The notes: a model not told the origin generated them from the sequence alone. 64,000 nt of DNA from Kineothrix sp. MB12-C1 (GCF_030863805.1 NZ_CP132957.1:186001-250000), one strand, 5' to 3'. Positions 18,014-28,174 are shown, counted from the stretch's first letter. Made by a program: numbers and translations.

Positions 18014-19198
18014 TTATTTTCCATGTTTTTTCATAAAATCCTCATACAGAGGAGACATAGCTCTTAATTTCTCCACAATGCCTTTCACTGTTTCTACTAC
18101 TGTATCCATTTCTTCCTTCGTATTCTCTTCACTTACACTCAGCCGCAACGATCCGTGTGCGATTTCGTGAGGAAGTCCAATAGCAAGAAGTACATGAGAA
18201 GGATCGAGAGAACCGGAGGTACATGCAGAGCCGCTGGAAGCACAGATCCCCTTCATATCAAGCATTATTAAAAGAGATTCTCCTTCAATAAATCGGAAAC
18301 TGTAATTCACATTATTAGGAAGGCGATTTACACTATCGCCATTTAGACGGCAATAAGGAATCTCCCGTGCGATCTTTTCTATGATATAATCACGAAGTTC
18401 CTTCTCCTTGGCTGTTCTTTCTTCCATATTGGCAAAAGCAAGCTCCACTGCCTTGCCGAGTCCTACAATGCCGGGTACGTTCTCTGTGCCCGCACGGCGT
18501 CCTCTCTCCTGCTGACCGCCATGAATCAAGGAGCGAATCTTCACTCCCGTACGAATATAAAGGAAGCCAATCCCTTTCGGCCCGTAAAACTTATGTCCGC
18601 TGGCACTTAACATATCTATGTTCATTTCATTTACATCGATCGGTACATGACCATAAGCCTGCACTGCATCTGTATGGAATAACACGCCGTGGGCCTTCGC
18701 AATCGCTCCGATCTCTTTAATAGGCTGTATCGTTCCGATTTCATTGTTAGCAAACATGATGGAAATAAGAATGGTATCCGGACGAATCGCTTTCTCCAAC
18801 TCATCCAGCTTCAAAACGCCATTTTCATCCACACCCACATAGGTTACTTCATATCCCTTTTTCTCCAGGTACTGACACGTATGCAATACTGCATGGTGTT
18901 CTATTTGAGATGTAATAATGTGCTTTCCTTTTTTTTCATATGCCTCCGCCGTTGCGATCAACGCCCAGTTATCCGATTCCGAACCTCCTGCCGTAAAATA
19001 AATCTCATTCGTCTTTGCAGATAAGGTGCCGGATATCTGTTCCCTCGCCTTTGTTACTACTTCTTTCGACTGACTGCCAATGGAATAAATACTGCTCGGA
19101 TTGCCATACCCTTCTGTAAAATAAGGTAGCATCGCAGTTACTACTTCCGGTGCTGTTTTCGTGGTGGCTGCATTATCTAAATATATGAAATCACCCAT
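18014..19198 (-). CDS. iscS: cysteine desulfurase (NifS/IscS)
   Basis: A 394-residue PLP enzyme that removes sulfur from cysteine as a protein persulfide. N-terminal [10 protein letters not shown], the PLP lysine in [17 protein letters not shown] and the active cysteine loop [19 protein letters not shown] are intact. ATG at 19198 is chosen over an upstream GTG because AGGAGA lies 8 bases before it. It is first in the iscS-iscU-mnmA operon. A 9-bp hairpin sits just before the ribosome site. Confidence 0.96.
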   Translation of the reverse strand: MGDFIYLDNAATTKTAPEVVTAMLPYFTEGYGNPSSIYSIGSQSKEVVTKAREQISGTLSAKTNEIYFTAGGSESDNWALIATAEAYEKKGKHIITSQIEHHAVLHTCQYLEKKGYEVTYVGVDENGVLKLDELEKAIRPDTILISIMFANNEIGTIQPIKEIGAIAKAHGVLFHTDAVQAYGHVPIDVNEMNIDMLSASGHKFYGPKGIGFLYIRTGVKIRSLIHGGQQERGRRAGTENVPGIVGLGKAVELAFANMEERTAKEKELRDYIIEKIAREIPYCRLNGDSVNRLPNNVNYSFRFIEGESLLIMLDMKGICASSGSACTSGSLDPSHVLLAIGLPHEIAHGSLRLSVSEENTKEEMDTVVETVKGIVEKLRAMSPLYEDFMKKHGK

Positions 19199-19217
19199 GA
19201 TTATATCTCCTTTCACA

Positions 19218-19244
19218 AGTTGAAAGAAGCTGATTCTTTCAACT
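19218..19244. repeat. AGTTGAAAG palindrome before iscS
   Basis: AGTTGAAAG pairs perfectly with CTTTCAACT. A very similar hairpin occurs at 50867-50890 between nadK and tlyA, so this may be a second small repeat family. It abuts the iscS ribosome site. Confidence 0.55.
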
Positions 19245-19295
19245 GTTCTACTCCTTTTTCAATTCCTAGTAACCCGCTACGGATTCAGTATTTTC

Positions 19296-19324
19296 ACTAT
19301 AGCACTCCTCTTATGTTCTGTCAA
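19296..19324 (-). promoter_or_regulatory. promoter for iscS-iscU-mnmA
   Basis: TTGACA (19319-19324), 17-base spacer, TATAGT (19296-19301), minus strand, giving a leader of about 90 bases. Confidence 0.65.
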
Positions 19325-19374
19325 TAAATCAAATTGCATATATTTATAAACAAATCAATTCATTAAGGTACTAC

Positions 19375-20715
19375 ATGAAGAAAAAGAATCCCCTCATCCT
19401 TGGAACTTTTATTTTGACCATTACCGGCTTTATTAGCCGTTTTATCGGCTTTTTCTACCGTATCTTCCTCTCGCGCGTATTCGGAGCCGAGGGCATGGGG
19501 CTTTACCAGCTCATTTCTCCCGTGCTCGCATTAACTTTCTCCGTCACAGTATCCGGCATGCAGACTGCTATTTCTAAGTTCGTAGCGAGCGAAACAAGCA
19601 CCCGCGACTACAAGTCTTCGTTTCGTATTCTTCTCGTTGGATTCTTCATCGCCATGGCCCTTTCCTTCGGCTGTATGGCGTACATCTATACCTTCTCAGA
19701 AATGATTGCTGAGAAGCTGTTGTTCGAGCCGCGTACAGCGCCTCTACTTCGCATTATCTCTTTGTCCATTCCTATGGCTACCGTACATTCTTGTATTAAC
19801 GGCTACTTCTACGGAATTCGTAAAACCTTCGTTCCTGCTATGACGCAGCTTGTAGAACAGGTAGTTCGCGTCGGAAGTATCTTTCTTCTATATGAAATCT
19901 TCAAGTCACACGGACAGACTCCTACGATCAGCTTCGCAGTAGCCGGGCTCGTTATCGGTGAAAGTGCCTCTATGATCGTATCCCTCGTAGCTATTTATCA
20001 CCGGTTCTATGCGCTAACCAACACTTATGGTATCCTTTCCAAGGTAAGGCAGTCTTTTTATGTCTATTTTAATGATACCAGACGACTCCTTTCCCTTGCA
20101 ATACCGCTTTCATTAAATCGTACAATCATTAACTTTCTTCAAAGTGTAGAGGCCATCTACATTCCGCAGAGACTACAGCTTTATGGCTACGATAACGCTA
20201 AGGCACTGAGTGTATACGGGGTCTTAATGGGAATGTCCCTTCCTCTCATTTTATTTCCCTCTGCCATTACTAACTCTATCTCCGTACTTCTGCTCCCTCT
20301 CGTATCGGAGGCCGATGCGGTAAACAATCAGAAGGCAATAAAAAAAGCAGTAAGAACTTCCATTAAATATTGTTTCTTATTGGGATTTTTATGCACCGGA
20401 ATCTTTCTGGCATCCGGACGGTTTATGGGAATGCTCCTGTATGAAAGCCACCTCGCTGGAACTTTCATTCTCGTTTTAAGCTTTATCTGTCCCTTTATGT
20501 ATGTAGCAAGTACCTTGAATAGCATTCTAAACGGACTCGGAAAAACAGGCCTTACTTTTACATACAGTATGCTCAGCCTTATCTTCCGTCTATTTTTTGT
20601 TTTCTTCTCCATTCCTGTTTTCGGCATCCAAGGATATTTGATCGGCCTTCTCGCAAGCCAGCTTCTGCAGACCTCTCTTTGTGTCTTCGCCGTAAGAAAA
20701 TACTTAAGAGACTGA
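19375..20715 (+). CDS. spoVB: SpoVB-like polysaccharide/lipid flippase
   Basis: A 446-residue MOP-superfamily membrane protein with about 12-14 membrane segments. It starts with the typical ILGTFILTITGFISRFIGFFYRIFLSRVFGAEGMGLYQ. SpoVB is needed for spore cortex formation, presumably by flipping a cortex precursor lipid. It is shorter than usual SpoVB proteins (about 510-520) at the C-terminus but is otherwise collinear. A second relative lies at 42467-44125. Single gene; no terminator is clear after it. Confidence 0.8.
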   Translation: MKKKNPLILGTFILTITGFISRFIGFFYRIFLSRVFGAEGMGLYQLISPVLALTFSVTVSGMQTAISKFVASETSTRDYKSSFRILLVGFFIAMALSFGCMAYIYTFSEMIAEKLLFEPRTAPLLRIISLSIPMATVHSCINGYFYGIRKTFVPAMTQLVEQVVRVGSIFLLYEIFKSHGQTPTISFAVAGLVIGESASMIVSLVAIYHRFYALTNTYGILSKVRQSFYVYFNDTRRLLSLAIPLSLNRTIINFLQSVEAIYIPQRLQLYGYDNAKALSVYGVLMGMSLPLILFPSAITNSISVLLLPLVSEADAVNNQKAIKKAVRTSIKYCFLLGFLCTGIFLASGRFMGMLLYESHLAGTFILVLSFICPFMYVASTLNSILNGLGKTGLTFTYSMLSLIFRLFFVFFSIPVFGIQGYLIGLLASQLLQTSLCVFAVRKYLRD

Positions 20716-20776
20716 TTTTAACAGTTGCTTAAATATTTTCCATATATTATAATTCGTATTATATGTGTAATATTTC

Positions 20777-20830
20777 GTAACTATTTAGCAGGTCTGCGCA
20801 TTTGCTTCGCTGACCGCAAGAATTATTCGC
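20777..20830. repeat. GTAACT repeat, long form with decayed right arm
   Basis: GTAACTATTTAGCAGG followed by TCTGCGCATTTGC and GCTGACC matches the long form at 61019-61078 (reverse orientation). The right arm no longer matches. It sits in the aroF upstream region. Confidence 0.6.
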
Positions 20831-20853
20831 ATATTTGGAATGTTAATGAAGAC

Positions 20854-20870
20854 TGCCGCCACCCGCGGCA
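20854..20870 (+). promoter_or_regulatory. GC-rich hairpin just before the aroF ribosome site
   Basis: TGCCGC (20854-20859) pairs with GCGGCA (20865-20870), 2 bases before GGGAGG. It could modulate translation of aroF; no evidence beyond the pairing. Confidence 0.35.
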
Positions 20871-20884
20871 TGGGAGGTACTTGA

Positions 20885-21913
20885 ATGTCATTTGAATTTG
20901 TACAGAAACTGCCGACCCCGGACGAAATCCGAAGCGAATTCCCCGTACCGGCGAGACTGAATGAACTGAAAAAAGAAAGAGATGCCCAAATCCGTGATGT
21001 GATTACAGGCAAAAGCAATAAATTTCTCGTTATTGTTGGCCCTTGCTCCGCAGACAATGAAGATGCTGTTTGCGAATATGTAAGTCAACTTTCTAAAGTA
21101 AATGAAAAAGTAAAGGACAAGCTGATTCTCATACCCAGAATCTATACGAACAAACCGCGCACTACCGGTGAGGGGTATAAAGGAATTATCCATCAGCCCG
21201 ACCCTGAGAAAAAACCCGACTTTCTGGCCGGTCTTATCGCGATGAGGAAGATGCAGATTCGCGCCATCGAGGAATCCGGACTAACCGCTGCGGATGAAAT
21301 GCTTTATCCTGAAAACTGGCGCTATCTCTCCGATATTCTTTCTTATGTAGCCATAGGTGCACGCTCTGTGGAGGATCAACAGCACAGACTGACTGTCAGC
21401 GGCTTCGATGTTCCCGCAGGAATGAAGAATCCTACCAGCGGCGACTTCTCCGTTATGCTTAATTCCGTACATGCTGCCCAGCAGCCTCATTCTTTTATAT
21501 ACAGGGGATGGGAAGTCAATACTTCCGGTAACGATCTGGCACATACCATTTTACGTGGCGCTGTAAACAAACATGGAAGGAATCTTCCTAACTACCATTA
21601 TGAAGATCTCAATACCCTTCTTGAACTATACGGTGAAAGAGATCTGAAACACCCCGCTTGTATCATTGATGGCAACCACAGCAACTCCAACAAGCTATTC
21701 AAAGAGCAGGTAAGAATTGTAAAAGAAGTGATGCATAACCGTAAGCTGAACAAAGATATTTACAAATTGGTAAAGGGTGTTATGATTGAAAGCTATCTGG
21801 AAGAAGGTTGTCAGAAGATTGGGGAAGGCATCTACGGAAAATCCATTACCGACCCTTGCCTCGGTTGGAAAGATACGGAAAAACTTATCTATGATATCGC
21901 AGAATATGAATAA
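20885..21913 (+). CDS. aroF: 3-deoxy-7-phosphoheptulonate synthase (AroFGH class)
   Basis: A 342-residue DAHP synthase joining phosphoenolpyruvate and erythrose-4-phosphate, the first step of the shikimate pathway. Motifs are VGPCSADNEDAV, RIYTNKPRTTGEGYKG, GARSVEDQQHR, ATP-independent NPTSGDF and DGNHSNSNK. This is the type I-alpha (E. coli-like) class rather than the short Bacillus/Thermotoga class. The N-terminal extension suggests aromatic amino-acid feedback, which cannot be resolved by reading. GGGAGG precedes the ATG and a strong terminator follows. Confidence 0.94.
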   Translation: MSFEFVQKLPTPDEIRSEFPVPARLNELKKERDAQIRDVITGKSNKFLVIVGPCSADNEDAVCEYVSQLSKVNEKVKDKLILIPRIYTNKPRTTGEGYKGIIHQPDPEKKPDFLAGLIAMRKMQIRAIEESGLTAADEMLYPENWRYLSDILSYVAIGARSVEDQQHRLTVSGFDVPAGMKNPTSGDFSVMLNSVHAAQQPHSFIYRGWEVNTSGNDLAHTILRGAVNKHGRNLPNYHYEDLNTLLELYGERDLKHPACIIDGNHSNSNKLFKEQVRIVKEVMHNRKLNKDIYKLVKGVMIESYLEEGCQKIGEGIYGKSITDPCLGWKDTEKLIYDIAEYE

Positions 21914-21929
21914 TTCAAAATAACTTTGT

Positions 21930-21965
21930 ATCCCAATAGGTTGAAACCCTATTGGGATATTTTGA
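21930..21965 (+). terminator. intrinsic terminator after aroF
   Basis: ATCCCAATAGG pairs with CCCTATTGGGAT around a 6-base loop and is followed by ATTTTG. Confidence 0.75.
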
Positions 21966-22022
21966 TATGAGATATAATAAGAAACTTTATTACCGAAAAT
22001 AGACGAAGCAACACTTCCCTTC

Positions 22023-22631
22023 TCAAAACATCTTCAGAAATCGGGACAGAAGTATAGGATTCACATAGCTCTCTATTAGGCTTCCGATAAAAATAGCCAC
22101 TAAAATGATAGTAAGCTGAAGAAGCTTCTTCATATAATATTGCTGGCGCATTCCATACCCATTCTCATATACCTTGTGGGGATAATAAAGCCCCGCACAA
22201 ATCTGCCAGCACCATCGCATAAGCATAAGGTAGGCAGGAACGAGTAACAGATATTGGGGGAAGGTACCGGCTATTATAAGAAAAATACCTTTGATTCCAT
22301 ACCGCATGGCTGCTGTAGATAAAAATATCCCAGCCATCATCCCCATAAATCCAGCATATAAAGAAACGCTGAGTATACCTACGTAAGTAGTTGCAAGCAG
22401 ACATAAAAACAGCATTGTCTTGAGCCTTCCCTTCAAAATATAAAGTAAAAATGCACTGCCGTTAATGTCCAAATATTTCAATCTGTTCAAGGAAGCCGCT
22501 CCGAGCAAATCCATTTCTCCAAAAAAGATGTTTTTCCATATATTAATCATAAGTATTCCTATAAGAAAGCCACACAAAAACAAATACAGCCAGCTTATAT
22601 GCCGGCTGTATGTACCTGTCCTTTTATACAC
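22023..22631 (-). CDS. spoIIM: stage II sporulation protein M
   Basis: A 202-residue membrane protein with about five segments. With SpoIID and SpoIIP it forms the peptidoglycan-degrading complex that drives forespore engulfment. Sequence landmarks are FLCGFLIGILMINIW near the N-terminus, LSVSLYAGFMGMMAGIFL, and the C-terminal ESYVNPILLSRFLKMF. The start is a GTG at 22631, since a stop codon lies just upstream; its ribosome site is weak. It follows nudF as in Bacillus. Sigma-E control is expected from the family, but no promoter could be read with confidence. Confidence 0.9.
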   Translation of the reverse strand: MYKRTGTYSRHISWLYLFLCGFLIGILMINIWKNIFFGEMDLLGAASLNRLKYLDINGSAFLLYILKGRLKTMLFLCLLATTYVGILSVSLYAGFMGMMAGIFLSTAAMRYGIKGIFLIIAGTFPQYLLLVPAYLMLMRWCWQICAGLYYPHKVYENGYGMRQQYYMKKLLQLTIILVAIFIGSLIESYVNPILLSRFLKMF

Positions 22632-22638
22632 CTGTTAC

Positions 22639-22677
22639 ACCGTCACACATGAATTTATACAATATATGTATGACGGT
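22639..22677. promoter_or_regulatory. inverted repeat upstream of spoIIM
   Basis: ACCGTCACACAT (22639-22650) pairs with ATGTATGACGGT (22666-22677), one mismatch. It lies directly before the spoIIM GTG and could be an operator or a hairpin masking the start. On the minus strand one arm reads CATACAT, which resembles the sigma-E -10 element. Confidence 0.4.
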
Positions 22678-22709
22678 ATATATCAATTCCATTTATTTAG
22701 AATATTTAT

Positions 22710-22736
22710 GTAACTGTGAAGAAATCTTACAGTTGC
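22710..22736. repeat. GTAACT palindromic repeat, short form
   Basis: GTAACTGT..ACAGTTGC in the nudF-spoIIM interval. Confidence 0.65.
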
Positions 22737-22742
22737 ATATTT

Positions 22743-22769
22743 GTAATAGTTCAGTTCCCTCAAAGTTAC
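22743..22769. repeat. GTAATAG palindromic repeat overlapping nudF stop
   Basis: GTAATAGTTCAGTTCC..AAAGTTAC; the final TTAC contains the nudF stop codon (22766-22768). It lies 6 bases from another copy. Confidence 0.6.
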
Positions 22770-23302
22770 CGATATTTATCTTTATAGGTCATAATCGCTG
22801 AAATCGTTTTGGAATCTTCTATTTTCCCTGAATAGATCATCTCACAAAGTTCTTCCACCGAATAAGCTTCTACATGAATAAACTCATCCTCGTCCAGGTG
22901 CTGTTTGCTCTCTATCAAGTTATGGGCAACATAGATATCTATTTTTTCGTTGCAAAATGCCACCGTAGTACGAATCGTAAGCAGTAACTCTAAGTCCTTC
23001 GAACGATAGCCGGTCTCCTCTTCCAATTCCCTGGCGGCGGCATCCTTCGTCGGTTCCTCAGGTCCGTTCAATCCCCCGGCTGGAATCTCCAAAGTATATC
23101 GTTCCAAAGCGTTACGATACTGGCGTACCATAAGAAGTTTACCATCTTCCTTAACCGGAATTACAGCAGCCGCCCCTTTATGGCCGATAAAATCCCATTT
23201 TACAATATTTCCATTAGGAACTTGTATCGTATCCTTATAAAAGTCCACAATAGTCCCTCGATATACCAACTCACGGTTCAGCCTCTTGAATTCTTCTGCC
23301 AT
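22766..23302 (-). CDS. nudF: Nudix ADP-ribose pyrophosphatase
   Basis: A 178-residue hydrolase splitting ADP-ribose into AMP and ribose-5-phosphate. The Nudix box is GGLNGPEEPTKDAAARELEEETGY, which fits Gx5Ex7REUxEExGU. The preceding VIPVKEDGKLLMVRQYRNALERYTLEIPAGG is typical of the NudF subgroup. It is followed by spoIIM, a pairing also found in Bacillus, and lies 10 bases after an aminotransferase gene. Its stop codon lies inside a dispersed palindromic repeat. Confidence 0.92.
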   Translation of the reverse strand: MAEEFKRLNRELVYRGTIVDFYKDTIQVPNGNIVKWDFIGHKGAAAVIPVKEDGKLLMVRQYRNALERYTLEIPAGGLNGPEEPTKDAAARELEEETGYRSKDLELLLTIRTTVAFCNEKIDIYVAHNLIESKQHLDEDEFIHVEAYSVEELCEMIYSGKIEDSKTISAIMTYKDKYR

Positions 23303-23312
23303 AGCTTTCCCC

Positions 23313-24605
23313 TTATGCTTGTTGCGCCAACAACATCTCTACGCTTACTAACTTCACGCATAATACGAATAAATCAGTTGCTGCACGGAGTTCCTCCGGA
23401 GTGGGGAATGTAGGTGCCAAACGAATATTGCTGTCTCCCGGATCCTTTCCATAAGGGAAGGTAGCTCCTGCCCCTGTGAGAACTACACCGGCTTCTTTGC
23501 ATTTTGCGACAATTTTCTTCGCACATCCATTCAGAGCTTCAAAGGAAATAAAATATCCGCCCTTTGGCTCTGTCCACTGAGCTATTTCAAGTCCACTGAG
23601 CTCGCATTCCAATACCTTAAGTACCGCCTCGAACTTAGGACGTATAATCTGTGCATGTTTCTTCATATGAGCTTCTATACCATCGAAGTCTTTAAAATAT
23701 CTTACATGACGAAGCTGGTTTATCTTATCGTATCCTATCGTCTGCATTGTCATAGACTTGCGCATATCATCGAGATTTTCTTTGGAAGATGCGATTGCCG
23801 CAATCCCTGCCCCCGCAAAACTAACTTTAGAAGTGGAGCAGAATTCATATACGATATGGGGATTTCCTGCTTTCTCACATTCAGCCAGTATATCCAGAAT
23901 ATGATCCTGTTTCTCTTCATACAAATGATGAACGACATAAGCATTATCCCAGAAAATTCTAAAATCTTTCGCCGCCGGTTTCAACGCCGCAAATCGCTTC
24001 ACGGTCTCCTCAGAATAAGAATATCCCTGGGGATTAGAGTATTTAGGCACACACCAAATTCCCTTTACCGCCTCATCTTCGCTCACAAGCTTCTCCACAA
24101 TATCCATATCAGGGCCCTGCGGAGTCATAGGTACCGTAATCATCTCTATCCCGAAATGCTCCGTTACGGAAAAATGTCTATCATATCCCGGTGCCGGGCA
24201 CAAAAATTTAACCTTACCCAATTTACACCAAGGCGTACTTCCTAGCACACCGTGTGTCATAGAACGTGAAATGGTATCGTACATAATCGATAAGCTCGCA
24301 TTCCCGCATACAATTACATTATCCGCATTAGCCACTCCCATCATATCGGCCATCAATTTCTTCGCCTCAGGAATGCCGTCCACTAAACCGTAGTTTCTGC
24401 AATCCATACCTGCCGCCGTCTTATAATCGGAAGAAGAATTAAGAACATCCATAATATCCATTTCCATATCGAACTGGGAAGCTGCCGGTTTACCTCTTGA
24501 CATATCAAGATTTAATCCTTTGCTCTTCGCATCTTCATATTCTGCCTCTAATGCTGCCTGTAACTGTAATAGTTCTTCTTTACTTAAGTCTTTGTACGAT
24601 TTCAT
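23313..24605 (-). CDS. aspartate aminotransferase-like PLP enzyme (subgroup Ic/MocR-type)
   Basis: A 430-residue fold-type I PLP enzyme. The N-terminal LDMSRGKPA, RNYGLVDGIPEAKKLMADM, and VPKYSNPQGYSYSEETV mark the family formerly annotated as MocR-type aminotransferases, which includes subgroup Ic aspartate transaminases. The PLP lysine is expected in EFCSTSKVSFAGAGIA. It transfers amino groups between aspartate and 2-oxoglutarate in characterised members; substrate range here is inferred. First gene of an aspartate aminotransferase-nudF-spoIIM run. Confidence 0.85.
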   Translation of the reverse strand: MKSYKDLSKEELLQLQAALEAEYEDAKSKGLNLDMSRGKPAASQFDMEMDIMDVLNSSSDYKTAAGMDCRNYGLVDGIPEAKKLMADMMGVANADNVIVCGNASLSIMYDTISRSMTHGVLGSTPWCKLGKVKFLCPAPGYDRHFSVTEHFGIEMITVPMTPQGPDMDIVEKLVSEDEAVKGIWCVPKYSNPQGYSYSEETVKRFAALKPAAKDFRIFWDNAYVVHHLYEEKQDHILDILAECEKAGNPHIVYEFCSTSKVSFAGAGIAAIASSKENLDDMRKSMTMQTIGYDKINQLRHVRYFKDFDGIEAHMKKHAQIIRPKFEAVLKVLECELSGLEIAQWTEPKGGYFISFEALNGCAKKIVAKCKEAGVVLTGAGATFPYGKDPGDSNIRLAPTFPTPEELRAATDLFVLCVKLVSVEMLLAQQA

Positions 24606-24765
24606 TTCTTCACCATCCTATTAATAATCCATGTAAATTGTATATTTATCCTGCTCATTCCGCATTGGATAATCGTATACAATCATACATCTCGTTTATT
24701 CTACTACAAGGTATGCAATAGCACAAGAACTTTTTATAAAAAAATTAAGAATTAGGAAAAGGCAT

Positions 24766-24801
24766 TAAAAAAAGCGGTAAACTTAAACTTGTTTACCGCT
24801 T
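24766..24801 (-). terminator. intrinsic terminator after rny
   Basis: AAGCGGTAAAC (24772-24782) pairs perfectly with GTTTACCGCTT (24791-24801); on the minus strand a T run follows. Confidence 0.85.
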
Positions 24802-24832
24802 CTTACTATTCTTTGTTTCATACTATACGACA

Positions 24833-26377
24833 TTATTTCGCGTAGTCTATTACCCTTGATTCTCTGATTACATTGACTTTAATCTGACCGGGATATTCCA
24901 ACTCTGCTTCAATCTGCTTGGAAATATCTCTAGCTAATAATATCATATCAGCATCCGTAATCTGATCAGGAACTACCATTACTCGAACCTCTCTACCCGC
25001 CTGTATAGCAAAAGATTTGTCAACACCTTTGAAATTGTTTGTAATATCTTCTAATTGTTTCAATCTGCTTGTATATGTCTCTAAGGTTTCTCTTCTTGCA
25101 CCCGGTCTTGCCGCCGAAATCGTATCGGAAGCTTGTACCAAACATGCAATGAGAGACTGTGGTTCCACATCTCCATGATGTGATTCCACCGCATTAATTA
25201 CAATAGCTGATTCTTTGTATTTCCTACAAAGCTCAACTCCAAGTTGAATATGAGAACCTTCCATTTCGTGGTCAACAGCCTTACCGATATCATGCAGTAA
25301 GCCTGCTCTCTTCGCCATTCTGACATCGAGCCCCATCTCCGCTGCTAAAAGCCCGGATAACTGAGCTACTTCAATCGAATGCTTTAAAGCATTCTGACCA
25401 TAGCTGGTTCTGAATTTCATTTTACCAAGTAATCTTACAAGTTCAGGATGGATACCATGTACACCCACTTCAAGCGTTGCGGCTTCACCTTCCTCTTTTA
25501 TCATTACTTCAACTTCTTTTTGCGCCTTTTCAACCATCTCTTCAATTCTTGCCGGATGGATACGTCCATCTACAATTAATTTTTCGAGAGCAATTCTTGC
25601 GACTTCACGTCGAATCGGATCAAAGCCCGATAAAATGACCGCTTCCGGCGTATCGTCAATAATAAGGTCCACGCCTGTCATCGTTTCGAGAGTTCTGATA
25701 TTTCTTCCCTCTCTACCGATGATTCTGCCTTTCATTTCGTCATTCGGAAGCTGTACAACGGATATGGTGGTCTCAGATACATGGTCTGCCGCACATTTCT
25801 GAATGGCTGTCACCACGTATTCCTTCGCTTTCTTATCTGCTTCTTCCTTAGCTCTGCTTTCCATTTCTTTGATCATTACAGCAGATTCATGTTTTACTTC
25901 ATCTTCAACAATTTTCAATAAATAATCTTTTGCTTGTTCGGAGGTTAAACCTGAGATTCTTTCTAGTTCCTGTAGTCGCTGTTCGTTGAGTTGAGAGATT
26001 TCTTCGCGCTGTTTCGCCAAAGATTCCTCTTTTGCAATCAAGCCTGCTTCCTTCTTTTCGATAGCTTCTGATTTCTTATCGATGTTCTCTTCTTTTTGCT
26101 GGACTCTGCGCTCATAACGCTGCGCTTCCGCTCTTCGCTCTTTAATTTCTTTGTCGAGTTCATTTCTCGTACGAATGGACTCTTCTTTCACTTCGAGCAA
26201 AGATTCGCGCTTTTTCGTCTCAGCAGTCTTCAAAGCTTCATCAATAATTTCCCTTGCCTTATCTTCCGCATTGCCAATCTTAGACTCCACAATCTTCTTG
26301 CGATAAGATGTTGCGACAAATGCCGACACCGGCACAGAAATAATCAGAGTTGCAAGCACTGCTATTACAACATACAT
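24833..26377 (-). CDS. rny: ribonuclease Y
   Basis: A 514-residue endoribonuclease that starts mRNA decay at the membrane. It has an N-terminal membrane anchor, a long charged coiled coil (about 25-200), a KH domain with [13 protein letters not shown], and an HD domain with the metal site [10 protein letters not shown] and a later SHHGD. ATG at 26377 is used; a GTG at 26389 overlaps the AAGGAGG ribosome site. The gene has its own promoter and terminator, and sits near recA as in Bacillus. Confidence 0.96.
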   Translation of the reverse strand: MYVVIAVLATLIISVPVSAFVATSYRKKIVESKIGNAEDKAREIIDEALKTAETKKRESLLEVKEESIRTRNELDKEIKERRAEAQRYERRVQQKEENIDKKSEAIEKKEAGLIAKEESLAKQREEISQLNEQRLQELERISGLTSEQAKDYLLKIVEDEVKHESAVMIKEMESRAKEEADKKAKEYVVTAIQKCAADHVSETTISVVQLPNDEMKGRIIGREGRNIRTLETMTGVDLIIDDTPEAVILSGFDPIRREVARIALEKLIVDGRIHPARIEEMVEKAQKEVEVMIKEEGEAATLEVGVHGIHPELVRLLGKMKFRTSYGQNALKHSIEVAQLSGLLAAEMGLDVRMAKRAGLLHDIGKAVDHEMEGSHIQLGVELCRKYKESAIVINAVESHHGDVEPQSLIACLVQASDTISAARPGARRETLETYTSRLKQLEDITNNFKGVDKSFAIQAGREVRVMVVPDQITDADMILLARDISKQIEAELEYPGQIKVNVIRESRVIDYAK

Positions 26378-26425
26378 GTACAGGAGCACCTCCTTATTTA
26401 ATTTTCATTGTACTGTTATCTAATA

Positions 26426-26469
26426 TAGAATGTGGTAAATCTAATACATTCTAATAAGCGATTTTACAA
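26426..26469 (-). promoter_or_regulatory. rny promoter overlapped by an inverted repeat
   Basis: TTGTAA (26464-26469) and TATTAG (26441-26446) with a 17-base spacer. The inverted repeat TAGAATG (26426-26432) / CATTCTA (26447-26453) straddles the -10 and could be an operator. Confidence 0.45.
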
Positions 26470-26485
26470 CAGTTAAATTTTAAAC

Positions 26486-27109
26486 TTAAATTGGACTTAT
26501 GTCAAGTAAAAGTGCTCTTCTTATTGTATCCGTTCCAAAACCCTTTCTATATAAATATGCCGCAAGCTTCTGTTTTTCCTCGTTAGATGCACTCTTTGCA
26601 TCATATTTCTTTTTTTGCAGAAGTTCTACTGCCATAGAAATTTCATCCGGCTCATTTCCTTCTTCCTTCCGTTTATCGAAAATTTCGTCGATAATACGCT
26701 TATCAATTCCTTTTTTCAAAAGATCCTGTTCTATCCGTCTCTTACTTTTTGTCTCACAATGATATTCGACAAAGTCTTCACAGTAACGTCTGTCATCCAC
26801 ATATCCATAAGACTTTACATAGTCGAGCGCTTCATCAATAAACTGCTGTATATATTCTCCTGTTTTCAACTTATCCCTAAGCTGCTTTTCCGTATAGTTT
26901 TTGGACTTTAGAAGGTTCATACAACGAAGCTTCGCCCGTTTAGGGAGTATATTTTGACAAATTTCCTTATAGGCAGACGCTTCTATCTCGGTCTCTTCTT
27001 TTATGGAAAAAAGACGTAATTCGCCTTTGTAAACAACAAAGGCGAATTCATGGTCAATATATACTTTTACTCTTTTTTTATCGAGTTCTTCTATCTTAGT
27101 AACAATCAT
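26486..27109 (-). CDS. recX: RecX-family regulatory protein
   Basis: A 207-residue helical-repeat protein that modulates RecA filaments. It is rich in Lys/Arg with three RecX repeats; KSKRRIEQDLLKKGID and LAAYLYRKGFGTDTIRRAL are typical segments. It starts 6 bases after the recA stop, so it is in the recA operon, which is the usual arrangement. Confidence 0.9.
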   Translation of the reverse strand: MIVTKIEELDKKRVKVYIDHEFAFVVYKGELRLFSIKEETEIEASAYKEICQNILPKRAKLRCMNLLKSKNYTEKQLRDKLKTGEYIQQFIDEALDYVKSYGYVDDRRYCEDFVEYHCETKSKRRIEQDLLKKGIDKRIIDEIFDKRKEEGNEPDEISMAVELLQKKKYDAKSASNEEKQKLAAYLYRKGFGTDTIRRALLLDISPI

Positions 27110-27115
27110 TATTTT

Positions 27116-28174
27116 TTACTCAGCTTTTTTCTTTTTCTTCTCTGTGGCTGTCTCTTCACTTCCTGTTACAGGAACTTCCTTTACCAGTCCATAGTGCTCT
27201 CGCACTTTCTGTTCCACCGTCGCAGCAATCTCCGGATTATCCTTTAAATACTGTTTCGCATTCTCCCTGCCTTGCCCTATCTTCGTACCATCATATGCAT
27301 ACCAAGCTCCGCTTTTATTAATGATATTTATCTCCGCTGCCAAATCAAGAATATCACCTACGGTAGAGATTCCCTCGCCGAACATAATATCGAATTCTGC
27401 CTCTTTAAAAGGAGGAGCCACTTTATTTTTAACGATTTTCACTCTCGTTCTGTTACCTACGATTTCCCCACTTTGCTTCAACGATTCAATTCTCCTTACA
27501 TCGAGACGGACGGAGGAATAGAATTTCAACGCACGGCCGCCGGTAGTAGTCTCCGGATTACCGAACATAACACCTACCTTCTCACGAAGCTGGTTGATAA
27601 ATATAACGGTACAATTAGATTTACTGATAATTCCTGTCAGCTTTCTAAGTGCCTGAGACATCAAACGAGCCTGAAGGCCTACATGGCTATCTCCCATATC
27701 TCCATCTATCTCAGCCTTGGGAACGAGAGCTGCTACGGAGTCCACAACAACAATATCGATGGCTCCGGAGCGAACCATAGTCTCTGTGATCTCCAGCGCC
27801 TGTTCACCGTTATCCGGCTGCGAAATATATAGATTATCCACATCCACGCCAATCTTTTTCGCATAGGCAGGATCCAATGCATGTTCTGCATCGATAAAGC
27901 CTGCAATTCCGCCTCTTTTTTGCACTTCTGCTACCATATGTAATGTAACTGTCGTCTTACCGCTCGATTCCGGTCCGTATATCTCTACTACTCGTCCTCT
28001 GGGAATTCCCCCCAATCCAAGAGCGATATCGAGGCTAAGGGCCCCTGTTGGAATCGTCTCAACGTTCATCTGCACGCTGGGATCTCCCAGCTTCATTACC
28101 GCACCCTTGCCGTACTGCTTCTCTATCTGCACAAGGGCGGCATCCAAGGCTTTTAACTTTTCTTCTTTTTCCAT
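27116..28174 (-). CDS. recA: RecA recombinase
   Basis: A 352-residue ATP-dependent strand-exchange protein and SOS co-protease. Walker A is GPESSGKTT. The MAW motif region [16 protein letters not shown], the [11 protein letters not shown] segment, loop L1 [28 protein letters not shown] and loop L2 [25 protein letters not shown] are intact. The C-terminus ends in a Lys-rich tail, KKKKKAE. Its promoter carries a LexA-like box, and recX follows it. Confidence 0.98.
   Translation of the reverse strand: MEKEEKLKALDAALVQIEKQYGKGAVMKLGDPSVQMNVETIPTGALSLDIALGLGGIPRGRVVEIYGPESSGKTTVTLHMVAEVQKRGGIAGFIDAEHALDPAYAKKIGVDVDNLYISQPDNGEQALEITETMVRSGAIDIVVVDSVAALVPKAEIDGDMGDSHVGLQARLMSQALRKLTGIISKSNCTVIFINQLREKVGVMFGNPETTTGGRALKFYSSVRLDVRRIESLKQSGEIVGNRTRVKIVKNKVAPPFKEAEFDIMFGEGISTVGDILDLAAEINIINKSGAWYAYDGTKIGQGRENAKQYLKDNPEIAATVEQKVREHYGLVKEVPVTGSEETATEKKKKKAE

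Noticed and set aside
22610-22801. Short plus-strand reading frames between spoIIM and nudF
   Set aside because: They run through an inverted repeat and two dispersed palindromes and oppose the genes on the other strand; no ribosome site or family match.
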